DNA of 64,000 nucleotides, from positions 124,001 through 188,000 of the forward strand of contig NZ_JACHJL010000009.1 in the NCBI RefSeq assembly GCF_014203645.1, in the 5' to 3' direction. Below the pieces are notes generated by a model, which was not told where the DNA came from, ran no database searches, and saw nothing but the letters and a program-made list of their open reading frames with translations. Source of the DNA: Streptomyces zagrosensis. Lineage in GTDB: Bacteria; Actinomycetota; Actinomycetes; Streptomycetales; Streptomycetaceae. Made by a program: the position numbers and the translations under genes. Shown piece by piece: positions 33,842 to 42,580 of this stretch (position 1 is its first letter; each line of letters opens with the position of its first letter).

Positions 33842-35263
33842 CTATGAGGCCGAGGTCTCCTCCGCGATGTCGTGCTCCAGCGCTACTGCGGCTTCCAACT
33901 CGGGCCCGACCTCTTCGACCTCGTCCTCCACCGCGAACCCGGGCACCCACTCCTCGATCTCATCCCGCATCCGCACCGTGGCGCCGAGCTGCGAGAGCAC
34001 CCCAATGGTGCTCATGCTCACCCGGTGGATCAGCAGATACGACGGCGGCAGGTTGAGCTGTCGGCCAAGGTCATAGGCGGGCGAGCGGCGGTCGGCGAGG
34101 GTGGCTGCCTGGCCGCGTATCCACTCCCGGGAGAAGGTGAACTCCTCCTGCTGGGCCGGTTCGATGATGGGCAACAGATAGTCCATGAGCATTTCCGAGT
34201 CGAGCTGGAGCCCCGGCTTGATGAACCCTTGCTCGCGCAGGAGTTCCTGGACCTCGTCGCCCTCGCCGTCCAGGAGCATCCGCAGTGTGGTGCCGATATG
34301 CGGAGGCAGGCCGTCCGGCAGCCGATCCACCGTGCCGAAGTCCATGACACCCAGCCTCCACTTCTCCGGTGGGCCATCCGGCGCGTCCTCGACGAGAAGC
34401 CGGAAGTTGCCGGGGTGCGGATCGGCGTGCAACAGGCCGGTGCGGGCGACGCCGGAGAAGAGAAACAGGGTCAGCAACTGGCCGGCACGATCTCGCTGCT
34501 CGGGTGTGCCGTTCGAGATCACCTCGGAGAGCGGTATGCCCTCCATCCACTCGGTGATGAGCACCTGGTCGCACTGGTGCACCACCCCCGAGACGGCGAC
34601 GTCCGGATCGTCGGCGAACTCGTCCGCGTAGGTCTGCTGTGCCTGTGCCTCCAGCTCGTAGTCCAACTCCTCGGACACCCGGTTGCGCAGCTCTACGATC
34701 AGTGGCTTTATTTCGATACCAGGCACCAGGGGGCCAAGCAGTCGGGAAAGGCGGCCCAGTTGAGTGAGGTCGGAGAGCAGTGCTTCCCCGGCGCCCGGGT
34801 ACTGCACCTTCACCGCGACATCGCGCCCGTCGTGCCAGGTTGCCCGATGTACCTGTCCGATGGAGGCCGCAGCGGCCGGTTTGTCGTTGAACTCCTGGAA
34901 GAGCTCGCGCCAGTCTGCCCCGAGCCGATTGGCCAGCGCTGCGTGCACCGAACGAGTGGGCATCGGTGGCGCCGCTTCCTGGAGCTTCGTCAACGCCGCA
35001 CGGTAGGGCTTGGCGATCTCTTCCGGCAATGCGGACTCGAAGACCGACATGGCCTGGCCGAGCTTCATCGCGCCGCCCTTGAGCTCGCCAAGCACCCTGA
35101 ACAACTGCTCGGCCGTGCGCTGTTGTAGTTCTCGTGCGACGATCTCCGCCGGTCGTCCGCCGATTCGCTTTCCCAAGCCCCAAGTGGCTCGTCCGGCGAA
35201 ACTCAGCGGCAGTGCGGCCAACTTGGCGGTGCGGGTGACCGCCTTGCGGGGTAGATCAGACAT
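33842..35263 (-). CDS. ABC1/AarF-type atypical kinase
   Basis: The ATG at 35263 follows GGAGGGG. The 473 residues carry the ABC1 signatures: the N-terminal MKLGQAMS (KxGQ), the Ala-rich loop AAAASIGQVHRA in place of a glycine loop, VAVKVQYPG with the lysine, VSEELDYELEAQ, the catalytic-loop HADPHPGN and the metal-binding DFG in MDFGTVDRLP. ABC1 proteins act as atypical kinases or ATPases in isoprenoid-lipid metabolism. In M. tuberculosis the homologue (Rv3197) also lies beside whiB7 and has been linked to macrolide tolerance. Here it is convergent with the wblC operon and downstream of the ThiF-like gene, probably in one transcript with it. Confidence 0.92.
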   Translation of the reverse strand: MSDLPRKAVTRTAKLAALPLSFAGRATWGLGKRIGGRPAEIVARELQQRTAEQLFRVLGELKGGAMKLGQAMSVFESALPEEIAKPYRAALTKLQEAAPPMPTRSVHAALANRLGADWRELFQEFNDKPAAAASIGQVHRATWHDGRDVAVKVQYPGAGEALLSDLTQLGRLSRLLGPLVPGIEIKPLIVELRNRVSEELDYELEAQAQQTYADEFADDPDVAVSGVVHQCDQVLITEWMEGIPLSEVISNGTPEQRDRAGQLLTLFLFSGVARTGLLHADPHPGNFRLLVEDAPDGPPEKWRLGVMDFGTVDRLPDGLPPHIGTTLRMLLDGEGDEVQELLREQGFIKPGLQLDSEMLMDYLLPIIEPAQQEEFTFSREWIRGQAATLADRRSPAYDLGRQLNLPPSYLLIHRVSMSTIGVLSQLGATVRMRDEIEEWVPGFAVEDEVEEVGPELEAAVALEHDIAEETSAS

Positions 35264-35337
35264 GCGCCCCTCCAACTCCAACTGAGTTCTCCCGGGGCGA
35301 ACCCCGGGCCCCCGTCGCCCACCCAGCGGACGCCGGC

Positions 35338-37170
35338 TTACCCGGACATTGTGGCCTGCGGCTCCTCGCCATCTGATGAATACCTCGTAACCGAAGTGGT
35401 CATCGCGCCGCACACGCAGCTCGGATGCGGCTCGATGGGCCGCACATCCCAGGCTAGACCTGGCAGCGTGAGCTCCAACCGGGCCCCCACGCTAGGCGGG
35501 GTCCCTCCGTCAAGCAGGGCCAGGACCTGCGCTGCTGTGTAGCCGGCCACCACGGTTGCCAGCGCGGCGTCACATGCCGGGACGGGTGTCTGACGCCCGG
35601 ACCGCCACTGGGCCAGCATCCTCGGCCAGCCGGGTTCCCGCTCGGCGCGTCGGGCTGCCATGCATCCGGCGCAGCAGGTGATCCCCGGCAAGACCAGCGG
35701 GCCCACCACCCCGGTGCCCTCCAGTACACCCGCATACAGATGCGGGACTTTGGCACTCATCAACTGCTCGGCGGCATCCGGCTCCGGAGCGTAGGCAGCC
35801 AGCCCGTCGCGTGGCGCGATCACTACCAGGTCCGGGCCACACGGGTCAGCTGAGGCGCCGTGGCCAGCCGAGGCTGCGACACCACAGGACGGGCCTGCCG
35901 TGCCGCATGCGGCCGGGGCGGGAGACGCACCACGCGCGGACGAGGCTGGGCTCGCGGCGCGGGAGGTACGGCGCGCGGGTGCGGCGCTGCGGACCAGACG
36001 GCGGGCCGCCGTGTCCCTGCGTTCGCCGATCTGCTCGGGCGAGAGCCCACCGGGCAGCACGTCCCACGGCTCGACGTAGCCGCCGTCCATCACGTCCACC
36101 TGCCCGACCCCCGCGGCCGACAGTAGCGCCGCCACCGACGAGCCAACCCGTCCGGCGCCCCGCACCTGAACCCTCGTCGCCCGCCGCGCACCAAGCAGCC
36201 GAAGCCCGGCGCTCGGGTCGGGATGGAGCACCGAGAGCGCCGCCTGGTCGGCCCGCAACCGATCCCTGGCCCTCGCATCGCTCCGTACCGCCGAGGTGGT
36301 GCCGCCACCCGCCAAGGAATCCTCGATCAGCCCGGCCGCGACGAGCCGCGCCACGACGCTGTCAGCCCTGCCCGCTGGCAGACCCATCGCCTGGGCCTCC
36401 TGACGCAGCAGCGGCAATCCTCGGGTGCCATCGAGGAGGTAAATGAAGCTGCCGGTCGCCGTGTCGAGCGGACCGACCGCCACCGCGTGCGCCGGGGTGA
36501 TCCCGAACTGCACGGTGTCCCGACTACGCCACGCCCGCCGCAGCGCCGGTTTGAGCCGTGGGTGGGTGGGCCACTCAAGGGTTGGGTCGGCCGGTCGTGC
36601 CATGCCGGCCAGGGCCGGGTCCGTTGAGACGACCGGGCCGTCTGGTGTCTGACTCGCCGAACGTCGTGCGGCGCCTGCCGGGGGCGACGCACTACTCGCG
36701 GGAGACGGTGCGCAGCCCGGCGGTGGCGGTGGCGGTGGCGGGGTTGCGGGTGGTGGGGTGGCTGGGGGGCGCGCTGGGCCCGTTCGCCGCCGCGCTGCGG
36801 GCGCCGAGCACGCCACTTCGCTCCGGGGCCTCGGCCCGCCCGGGACTGCTGCTCCGTCCCGGGGTGGTGCTGCGTCCTGGGACGGTGCTCCACCTACCGG
36901 GGGTTTCGTACCCGCTGAACGACGGGTCGAGGACGTCGGGCCTCGTGGGGTGCTCCTCGGGGGCGGCGCCGTGTTCGACGGGGGCCGCACGGCGCCCGGC
37001 CGAAGCCGTGGTGGATGCTCCGGTCGCGGTACGGCTTCCAGCGGCGGCGATCCTGAAGTCGCCCGAGTCGCCCGAGTCGCCCGAGTCGCCCGAGTCGCTT
37101 GCGGTCGCTGTGAGTCCGTGGCGCCTGGTGGGTCGGCGGTCAGATGTGGCGTTGAGCGCATGGATCGCAT
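35338..37170 (-). CDS. ThiF/E1-like family protein with long disordered N-terminus
   Basis: The ATG at 37170 has an excellent AAGAGGAG site six bases upstream, so the long N-terminal extension is probably translated. Residues 1-190 are Arg/Pro/Thr/Ala-rich, with ATR repeats and a run of prolines. The conserved part begins near HPRLKPALRRAWRSRDTVQFG, continues through a winged-helix-like segment, then GAGRVGSSVAALLSAAGVG and DGGYVEPWDVLPGGLS, which resemble the nucleotide loop and following strand of E1/ThiF enzymes. Cysteines in CCAGC and CVCG may bind zinc. Which protein it adenylates, if any, is unknown. The gene is divergent from the metallopeptidase at 37500 and upstream of the ABC1 gene. 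Confidence 0.8.
   Translation of the reverse strand: MRSMRSTPHLTADPPGATDSQRPQATRATRATRATRATSGSPPLEAVPRPEHPPRLRPGAVRPPSNTAPPPRSTPRGPTSSTRRSAGTKPPVGGAPSQDAAPPRDGAAVPGGPRPRSEVACSAPAARRRTGPARPPATPPPATPPPPPPPPGCAPSPASSASPPAGAARRSASQTPDGPVVSTDPALAGMARPADPTLEWPTHPRLKPALRRAWRSRDTVQFGITPAHAVAVGPLDTATGSFIYLLDGTRGLPLLRQEAQAMGLPAGRADSVVARLVAAGLIEDSLAGGGTTSAVRSDARARDRLRADQAALSVLHPDPSAGLRLLGARRATRVQVRGAGRVGSSVAALLSAAGVGQVDVMDGGYVEPWDVLPGGLSPEQIGERRDTAARRLVRSAAPARRTSRAASPASSARGASPAPAACGTAGPSCGVAASAGHGASADPCGPDLVVIAPRDGLAAYAPEPDAAEQLMSAKVPHLYAGVLEGTGVVGPLVLPGITCCAGCMAARRAEREPGWPRMLAQWRSGRQTPVPACDAALATVVAGYTAAQVLALLDGGTPPSVGARLELTLPGLAWDVRPIEPHPSCVCGAMTTSVTRYSSDGEEPQATMSG
37061..37096. repeat. four 9-base units in the ThiF-like gene
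   Basis: GCCCGAGTC is repeated four times exactly and encodes an Ala-Thr-Arg run near residue 30 of the minus-strand protein. It is a coding microsatellite. Confidence 0.9.
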
Positions 37171-37386
37171 GAGTTCTCCTCTTGAATCTTTCGTGCCTTT
37201 GTCTCTTTGTGTCGTGTTGACCGCGGGGCTTCGCGCACAGGGGTCAGGGCGGTCTCGCACAGCCCGTTCGAGGACAGGTCAAGGTGGTGCGCCCGTCGAA
37301 CGAACGGATCTGCGCGATAGCAAGGGATGGGCCGGATGTCTTTGCGCAGTCCCAGCATGGACACTTCTCCCGGCGGCCGTCGTAAG

Positions 37387-37395
37387 TTATCCACA
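37387..37395 (+). promoter_or_regulatory. perfect TTATCCACA DnaA box in a divergent promoter region
   Basis: The 9-mer equals the E. coli consensus DnaA box; Streptomyces usually prefers TTGTCCACA. It lies in the 329-base divergent gap (37171-37499) between the ThiF-like and metallopeptidase genes. That gap also has loose CGTTCG/CGAACG inverted words and otherwise no gene. It may regulate either gene. Confidence 0.4.
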
Positions 37396-37499
37396 GGCGC
37401 TCGCGATAGTCATACAAGCTGTGCGGGCCCTCGGGTTGTTCGGCCGCTATCCGCGTGCGGGGCGGGACTTCACGCACCGCTAGCGGGTAACGTCGGGGC

Positions 37500-38177
37500 G
37501 TGCCCGCCGACCCGCCCCCTCGCTTTTCCCCGAGAACCCGCACGGGTGAGGGTTCCTCCAGCGCTAGCTGGGGGAGTGCCGCCGGGGAAACGCCGTTGCA
37601 AAGCGTCCCCAGAACCCAACGCGTCCCTCCCAGCCCGCAACGGCGGGATATGCAGGCGAGCGCCGTCGAGATCCGGCGGAGCAGCCGTCGGCGCCGTACG
37701 GTCTCCGCCTACCGTGACGGCGACCGCACCATTGTGTTGCTTCCCGCCCGGATGTCGGAGGCGGAGGAACAGCGCTGGGTGGGCGTGATGCTCGACAAGC
37801 TCGCCGCGCAGGAGAGCAAGCGGATGTTGGGCGACGCGGAGCTGTCCGCCCGCGCGAAGGTCCTCTCCGGTCAGTATCTGGAGGGCCGGGCCAAGCCCAA
37901 GACCGTCCGCTGGGTCACCAACCAAAACACCCGCTGGGGTTCTTGCACCCCGGCCGAAGGCAGCATCCGGCTCTCCCACCGGCTCCAGGGCATGCCGGAG
38001 TACGTGCTCGACTACGTACTCCTGCACGAGCTGGCTCATCTGCTGGTGCCCGGCCACGGGCCACGGTTCTGGCGGCTGCTTGAGGCGTATCCGCGAACCG
38101 AGCGGGCCCAGGGCTACCTGGAGGGCGTCGTCGCGGCGAGCCGACTGCCGCATCTTCCCGAGGCGCGTGACGAATAG
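37500..38177 (+). CDS. YgjP-type (DUF45/M48-like) metallopeptidase
   Basis: The zinc site HELAHLLVPGHGPRFW near residues 180-195 is the YgjP/DUF45 signature, with the third ligand in GHGPRFW. Before it come RWVTNQNTRWGSC and GSIRLSHRLQGMPEYVLDYV, also typical of the family. The first 60 residues are polar and variable. The GTG start is weakly supported; an ATG at 37650 (MQASAVEIRR) would leave just the conserved domain. It is a cytoplasmic protein with no signal peptide and an unknown substrate. It is divergent from the ThiF-like gene, a pairing I recall as conserved in Streptomyces. Confidence 0.85.
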   Translation: MPADPPPRFSPRTRTGEGSSSASWGSAAGETPLQSVPRTQRVPPSPQRRDMQASAVEIRRSSRRRRTVSAYRDGDRTIVLLPARMSEAEEQRWVGVMLDKLAAQESKRMLGDAELSARAKVLSGQYLEGRAKPKTVRWVTNQNTRWGSCTPAEGSIRLSHRLQGMPEYVLDYVLLHELAHLLVPGHGPRFWRLLEAYPRTERAQGYLEGVVAASRLPHLPEARDE

Positions 38178-38245
38178 CGCGCTCCCACGCGGCTCGGCGC
38201 GCCCGCGACCACCTCACCGCGGTCGCCCGGCGCGGGGCTGCACCT

Positions 38246-38350
38246 TCCCGCGTTGCCATTCCCCGCGCGGCATCCTCCCGCGCTGCTTCCTCTCGCGCGG
38301 CTTCCCCCCCACGTTGCTTCCTCCCACGCTGCCTGTTCGCATGTTGCTCG
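38246..38350. repeat. 15-base degenerate tandem repeat, about seven copies
   Basis: The unit resembles TCCCGCGYTGCTTCC and repeats about seven times with drift. It sits in the 317-base gap 38178-38494 before the TerD-AIM24 gene. The minus strand is open through it with five-residue periodicity, but it has no start or family support. Confidence 0.7.
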
Positions 38351-38494
38351 CTCCCAAGGTGGCAACCAGTTGCCTCCTACGGCGCTCACCTGCCTTGGCG
38401 GTGCCTCGCCCCGGTATCCCCCCTCTGCGCTGTCAGCGGTTAGCCTGGCGCGCAACGCAGTCACGGTTTTCGGGATGGGGGACGGTCGTTACGT

Positions 38495-40270
38495 ATGGCC
38501 AGGGAATTCCAGCGTGGTCACAAGGCCAAGATCAGTGATCTGACGGCAGGGAGGGACCTGTACGTCGGCGTGCAGATCGCCGGGCCCGGGCTGTCCTTCG
38601 ATATCAGTTGCTTCGGCCTCGACGCCGACGAGCGGTTGTCCGACGACCGTTACTTCATCTTCTTCAACCAGTCCAAGTCGCCCGAGGACGCAATTCAGCA
38701 GCTCGGCGCGCAGGCCGGGGACACGGAGTCGTTCCGGGTCACGCTCGACCGCATTCCGCAGCACATCCAGAAGCTGTCGTTCACCGCGACCATCGATGGC
38801 GCGGGACAGATGTCGCAGGTCGGGCCCGGTTACGTGCGGATCGTCGCGGGTGGTGACGAGGTTGCGCGGTACGCGTTCACCGGCTCCGAGTTCACCACCG
38901 AACGTGCCGTGATGCTCGGAGACTTCTACCTCAAGGACGTGTGGCGGTTCGCTGCTGTCGGGCAGGGCTTTGACGGCGGGCTAGACGCACTGCTTAAGAA
39001 CTTCGGCGGCGAGGTCGCGGAGGAGGAGGAGCCCGTAGCGGCGCCCACTGCCCCGCAGGGCGCAGCCCCTGGCTTCGCGCCCCCCGGCGGTGCCCAGGGC
39101 GCGCCGGCCCCCGCCCCCGGCTTCGCGGCTCCAGCCGCCGCCCCACAGCCGCTGGCTCCGGTGCCTCAGCCGCAGCAACCACAGCCCCCGGCACCGCAAC
39201 CGCCCGCGCCGCTGCCCCAGCAGCCCGCCCCGCCGCAGGCGCCACAGCCACAGGCGCCCCTGCACACGGCACCGACCATCGTCGCGCCGCTCACTCCGCC
39301 CGGCGGCGCCGTACCGCCTCCCGGCCAGCCCGGCCCGCCGCCGGGCTACCCGGGCCACCAACCGGGCCAGCCCGCACCCGGCTACCCCGCGCCGCCGCAC
39401 GCGCCGCATGGGCAGCCGCAAGGCCAGCCCACGCCGTTCCCCGGCCAGCCCGGCCCGCCGCCCGGCTATCCGGGCCACCAACCGGGCCAGCCCGCACCCG
39501 CCCCGTACGGGCAGCCGCAGCTGGGCCAGCCGCAGGGCCATCCGGGCCAGCCCGCCCCGTACGGGCAGCCAGCCCCCGGGCAGGGGGGCGCGCACGGCGG
39601 CCAGGCCACCCCCGGTGTGCAAGCCGCGCTCGCCAAGTACCGCGAGGCGCCGACCGGCCAGCGCTGGACCCCGCAGAACCCGCGCCTGATCCGGGTGGAC
39701 CTCGGCATCGGCGGCCAGCCCGTACTGGCCAAGCAGGGCACGATGGTGCTCTACCAGGGCAAGGTTGACTTCAGCCACAAGAGCGCCGGTTTCCGGGGGC
39801 GGATGGAGGGCAACGCCACCGGCCAGGAGATGCAGCTCATGCGCTGTACGGGCCAGGGGCAGGTGTTCCTCGCGGAGAACGCGGCCGAGGTGCACCCGGT
39901 CGAGCTCCAGGGCGACGCGATCTGCGTCTCCGCCGAGAACGTGCTCGCCTTCGATGAGTCGCTCCAACACGAGGTCCGCCGCATCGAGGGCCACGGCATT
40001 CCCGGTGGCGCCCTATTCACCATGCAGTTCCAGGGCACCGGGACCGTCATCGTCAAGACGCAGGGCACCCCGGTGGTGCTGCCGGTGACGCCGACGACGT
40101 TCGTGGACAGCAACGCCATCGTCGCCTGGTCGGCCGCCTCGCAGGTGATCATCTCCAGCCAGGTGCGGCTGCGCCGCAACGCCTTCCCCGGGCATAGCGG
40201 GGAGGCCGTGAACCTCCAGTTCCGGGGCGCGCCCGGCAACTTCATCGTCGTCCAGCCCTACGAGGTGTGA
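38495..40270 (+). CDS. TerD domain - Pro/Gln linker - AIM24 domain fusion
   Basis: Residues 1-180 are a TerD domain: LYVGVQIAGPGLSFDISCFGLDA, FFNQSKSPEDAI and FYLKDVWRFAAVGQGFDGGL, with acidic calcium-site residues. A linker of about 180 residues is almost only Pro, Gln, Gly and Ala and contains a long internal duplication. Residues 365-591 are an AIM24 domain (LIRVDLGIGGQPVLAKQGTMV; LSxxGQGxVFLA-type strands; VVQPYEV end). TerD proteins belong to tellurite and stress systems that bind calcium; AIM24 domains form beta-barrel trimers of unknown role. Two further AIM24 genes follow at 11- and 16-base spacing, so this is an operon. Confidence 0.9.
   Translation: MAREFQRGHKAKISDLTAGRDLYVGVQIAGPGLSFDISCFGLDADERLSDDRYFIFFNQSKSPEDAIQQLGAQAGDTESFRVTLDRIPQHIQKLSFTATIDGAGQMSQVGPGYVRIVAGGDEVARYAFTGSEFTTERAVMLGDFYLKDVWRFAAVGQGFDGGLDALLKNFGGEVAEEEEPVAAPTAPQGAAPGFAPPGGAQGAPAPAPGFAAPAAAPQPLAPVPQPQQPQPPAPQPPAPLPQQPAPPQAPQPQAPLHTAPTIVAPLTPPGGAVPPPGQPGPPPGYPGHQPGQPAPGYPAPPHAPHGQPQGQPTPFPGQPGPPPGYPGHQPGQPAPAPYGQPQLGQPQGHPGQPAPYGQPAPGQGGAHGGQATPGVQAALAKYREAPTGQRWTPQNPRLIRVDLGIGGQPVLAKQGTMVLYQGKVDFSHKSAGFRGRMEGNATGQEMQLMRCTGQGQVFLAENAAEVHPVELQGDAICVSAENVLAFDESLQHEVRRIEGHGIPGGALFTMQFQGTGTVIVKTQGTPVVLPVTPTTFVDSNAIVAWSAASQVIISSQVRLRRNAFPGHSGEAVNLQFRGAPGNFIVVQPYEV
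39323..39495. repeat. duplicated block in the Pro-rich linker
   Basis: The segment encoding GQPGPPPGYPGHQPGQPAP occurs twice with near-identical bases (about 39323-39373 and 39441-39495). It is an intragenic direct repeat that could expand or contract. Confidence 0.85.
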
Positions 40271-40281
40271 GGGAGCCCGTC

Positions 40282-40965
40282 ATGGACCAGCAACTGATCT
40301 CGGGCTACGCCCCGACCCCGGTCACCGCCCGGATGGAAAACCACGGCAGCAACATGCTCAAGGTCGCGATGCAAAGCGGTCAGGACCTGTTCGCCCGTAC
40401 CGGCTCGATGGTGGCCTACGAGGGCTTCGTGCAGTACGAGCCGAACCCGCCCGCCGTTCGTCAGATGGCCTCCCAGTGGCTCACCGGCGAGGGTGCCCCG
40501 CTCATGAAGTGCAGCGGCGATGGGCTGCTGTACCTCGCCGACTACGGCGCCGACGTCGTCTGCATCAACCTGGCCGGTGACTCGCTTTCGGTCAACGGCA
40601 CCAATCTGCTGGCCTTCGACGCACACCTTCAGTGGGGTGTGCAGCGCGTCAAGGGCATGGCCAAGTTCGCAGGCCAGGGCCTTTTCAATGTCGGTATATC
40701 CGGTACTGGATGGGTCGCACTGACCTCACGCGGTACGCCGATCGTCGTGGACTGCGGGCGCGGCGAGGACGAGACGTACGTCGATCCGGACGCGCTGGTG
40801 GCCTGGTCAACCAACCTGAAGATGAAGGGGAAGCGCAGCTTCAAGGCATCCTCGATGATCGGCAGGGGCAGCGGCGAGGCGTACCAGCTCGGCTTCTCAG
40901 GGCAGGGCTTCGTCGTCGTACAGCCCAGCGAGGACAGCACTGACCGGCTCCGGGCCCGGGGCTGA
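40282..40965 (+). CDS. AIM24 family protein 1
   Basis: The ATG six bases after GGGAG gives MDQQLISGYAPTPVTARMEN. The 227 residues show the AIM24 pattern: LFARTGSMVAYEGFV, LMKCSGDGLLYLADYG, LLAFDAHLQWGVQRV, GLFNVGISGTGWVAL and a C-terminal GFSGQGFVVVQPSE. No signal peptide or helix is visible. Function in bacteria is unknown. It is the second gene of the TerD-AIM24 operon. Confidence 0.9.
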   Translation: MDQQLISGYAPTPVTARMENHGSNMLKVAMQSGQDLFARTGSMVAYEGFVQYEPNPPAVRQMASQWLTGEGAPLMKCSGDGLLYLADYGADVVCINLAGDSLSVNGTNLLAFDAHLQWGVQRVKGMAKFAGQGLFNVGISGTGWVALTSRGTPIVVDCGRGEDETYVDPDALVAWSTNLKMKGKRSFKASSMIGRGSGEAYQLGFSGQGFVVVQPSEDSTDRLRARG

Positions 40966-40981
40966 GGGGGAGCGAGAAGAC

Positions 40982-41746
40982 ATGCAAAGTCCACTGTTCG
41001 GTCACACCGAGAATCAGACCCAGGACCGTTACGCCGTGCAGAACCCGCACCTGCTGCGGGTGGCGCTGACCGGCCACGACGATGTCCTCGCCCGCAAGGG
41101 CGCGATGGTCGCCTACCAGGGGCTTGTCGAGTTCGACGCCGAATATCAGACGCAGGGCCAGCGCCGCGCCCGCGCCAACACCGGTGAGGGCCTGGACCTG
41201 ATGCGCTGCTCCGGGCAGGGCACCATCTACTTCGCCAATCTGGCGCAGTACGTCCATGTCGTGGACGTCGATCACGACGGGCTCACGGTGGACAGCGCGT
41301 ACGTCCTCGCGCTCGACTCCGGGCTGCACTGGGAGACCATCGCGGTGGACAGCCAGTTCGGCGTCTCCGGGTCCGGCAAGTACAACCTCAACATCTCGGG
41401 GCAGGGCAAGGTCGCGCTGATGACCTCGGGCCAGCCGCTGATGCTTCAGGTGACGCCGGACAAGTACGTCAACGCGGACGCCGACGCCATCGTGGCCTGG
41501 TCGAGCTCGCTGCGGGTCCAGATGCAGGCGCAAACCCACTCGTCGGGTGTCTGGCGGCGGCGCGGCAACACCGGCGAAGGCTGGGAACTCAGCTTCCTCG
41601 GCCAGGGGTACGCCCTCGTCCAGCCCAGCGAGGTGCTACCGCCGCAGAACGCGGTGCTGGGGCAGGGCGCCGCCGCCCAGTTCGGCATGGGCCAGCAGGG
41701 CGCCCACGGCCAGAACCAGGGCAACGTCTGGACCAACAGCCGCTGA
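40982..41746 (+). CDS. AIM24 family protein 2
   Basis: The ATG follows GGGGGAGCGAG. The 254-residue protein again has AIM24 strands (LARKGAMVAYQGLVEF; LMRCSGQGTIYFANL; YVLALDSGLHWETIAV; YNLNISGQGKVALM; FLGQGYALVQPSE) and ends in a Gln/Gly-rich tail. It shares motif order but limited identity with its neighbour, so the duplication is old. It is the last gene of the operon. Confidence 0.9.
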   Translation: MQSPLFGHTENQTQDRYAVQNPHLLRVALTGHDDVLARKGAMVAYQGLVEFDAEYQTQGQRRARANTGEGLDLMRCSGQGTIYFANLAQYVHVVDVDHDGLTVDSAYVLALDSGLHWETIAVDSQFGVSGSGKYNLNISGQGKVALMTSGQPLMLQVTPDKYVNADADAIVAWSSSLRVQMQAQTHSSGVWRRRGNTGEGWELSFLGQGYALVQPSEVLPPQNAVLGQGAAAQFGMGQQGAHGQNQGNVWTNSR

Positions 41747-41756
41747 CCGTACGCGG

Positions 41757-42049
41757 CACCGACGTACGCGGCGCCGTTACGCATCACCGACCTATGCGGC
41801 GCCGACGCATTACCGACGTACGCAGGCAGTACGCACCGTACGCAGCAGTGGCCGCTCCAAGCAGTGCACACCGCGAGCCGGGCCGGAGTACCTCATCCGA
41901 CCCGGCTCGTACTTCTGTGCCGTGCGCCCTGCTGCGCCCTGCTGCGCCCTGCTGCGCCCTGCGCACGCTCCTCGCCCTCCAGCAGCGGTATTCGCCCCCG
42001 GACAGCCTCGTCCGTCCGCCCTCCGATCGCCGCGCCCGCCCCGCCGGCT
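41757..42049. other. 303-base gap with GTACGCGGC words and a 10-base repeat
   Basis: Words such as ACGTACGCGGC and ACCGACGTACGC recur at 41750-41850. TGCGCCCTGC is then repeated four times exactly at 41923-41962. It lies between convergent AIM24 and Nudix genes and no gene is visible. Confidence 0.75.
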
Positions 42050-42580
42050 TCAAAGGAGTGCGCGCGTGCGCTGCGCCAACTGGACGACCGACGCATCGGC
42101 CACGCCGGCCACCTCGGCATAGCCGAACCAGCGCACGTCGAGGGACTCATCGCTGATCGCCGCCTGTGCGTCGGCCGGTGCGAGCGCCGCGTACTGCACA
42201 TCCAGGTGCCAGGCACACGGCGTCCGGTGTCGGTCAAGGCGCACCGGGCCACCCGGTAGCAGGGTCAGCCCCGAGATGCCGGACTCCTCGGTGGCCTCAC
42301 GCAGCGCGGCGTCGGCGAGGGTCGCGTCCTGCGGTTCGCAGTGGCCGCCCATCTGGAGCCACATTCGCAGCTTGCGATGCAAGGTCAGCAAGACGCGTTC
42401 CCGCGGCGGGTCGATGACCAGCGCGCTGGCCGTCAGATGCCCGTCCCGGCACGCCTTCCACAGGCCGTCAGGGTGGGCGATCAGATGATCCTCGTACGCC
42501 AGCCGCAACCGTTCTTGATCCGGATCGGGCGCAGACCACTCACGCAGCGCCCGGACCGCCTCCGTGTGCAGCGCCGTCAT
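42050..42580 (-). CDS. Nudix hydrolase
   Basis: A Nudix box GGHCEPQDATLADAALREA followed by TEESG sits near residues 78-100 of 176. Preceding strands (SALVIDPPRERVLLTLHRK) and following ones (WHLDVQYAAL) fit the fold. The variant lacks the GGxxE spacing of MutT, having His-Cys-Glu-Pro, so the substrate cannot be told. The start overlaps the stop of the upstream zincin gene (TGATG), which indicates coupling. Confidence 0.9.
   Translation of the reverse strand: MTALHTEAVRALREWSAPDPDQERLRLAYEDHLIAHPDGLWKACRDGHLTASALVIDPPRERVLLTLHRKLRMWLQMGGHCEPQDATLADAALREATEESGISGLTLLPGGPVRLDRHRTPCAWHLDVQYAALAPADAQAAISDESLDVRWFGYAEVAGVADASVVQLAQRTRALL

Noticed and set aside
38114..38464. Minus-strand gene with five-residue periodicity
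   Set aside because: The periodicity comes from the 15-base DNA repeat; there is no ribosome-binding site and the frame runs into the metallopeptidase gene.
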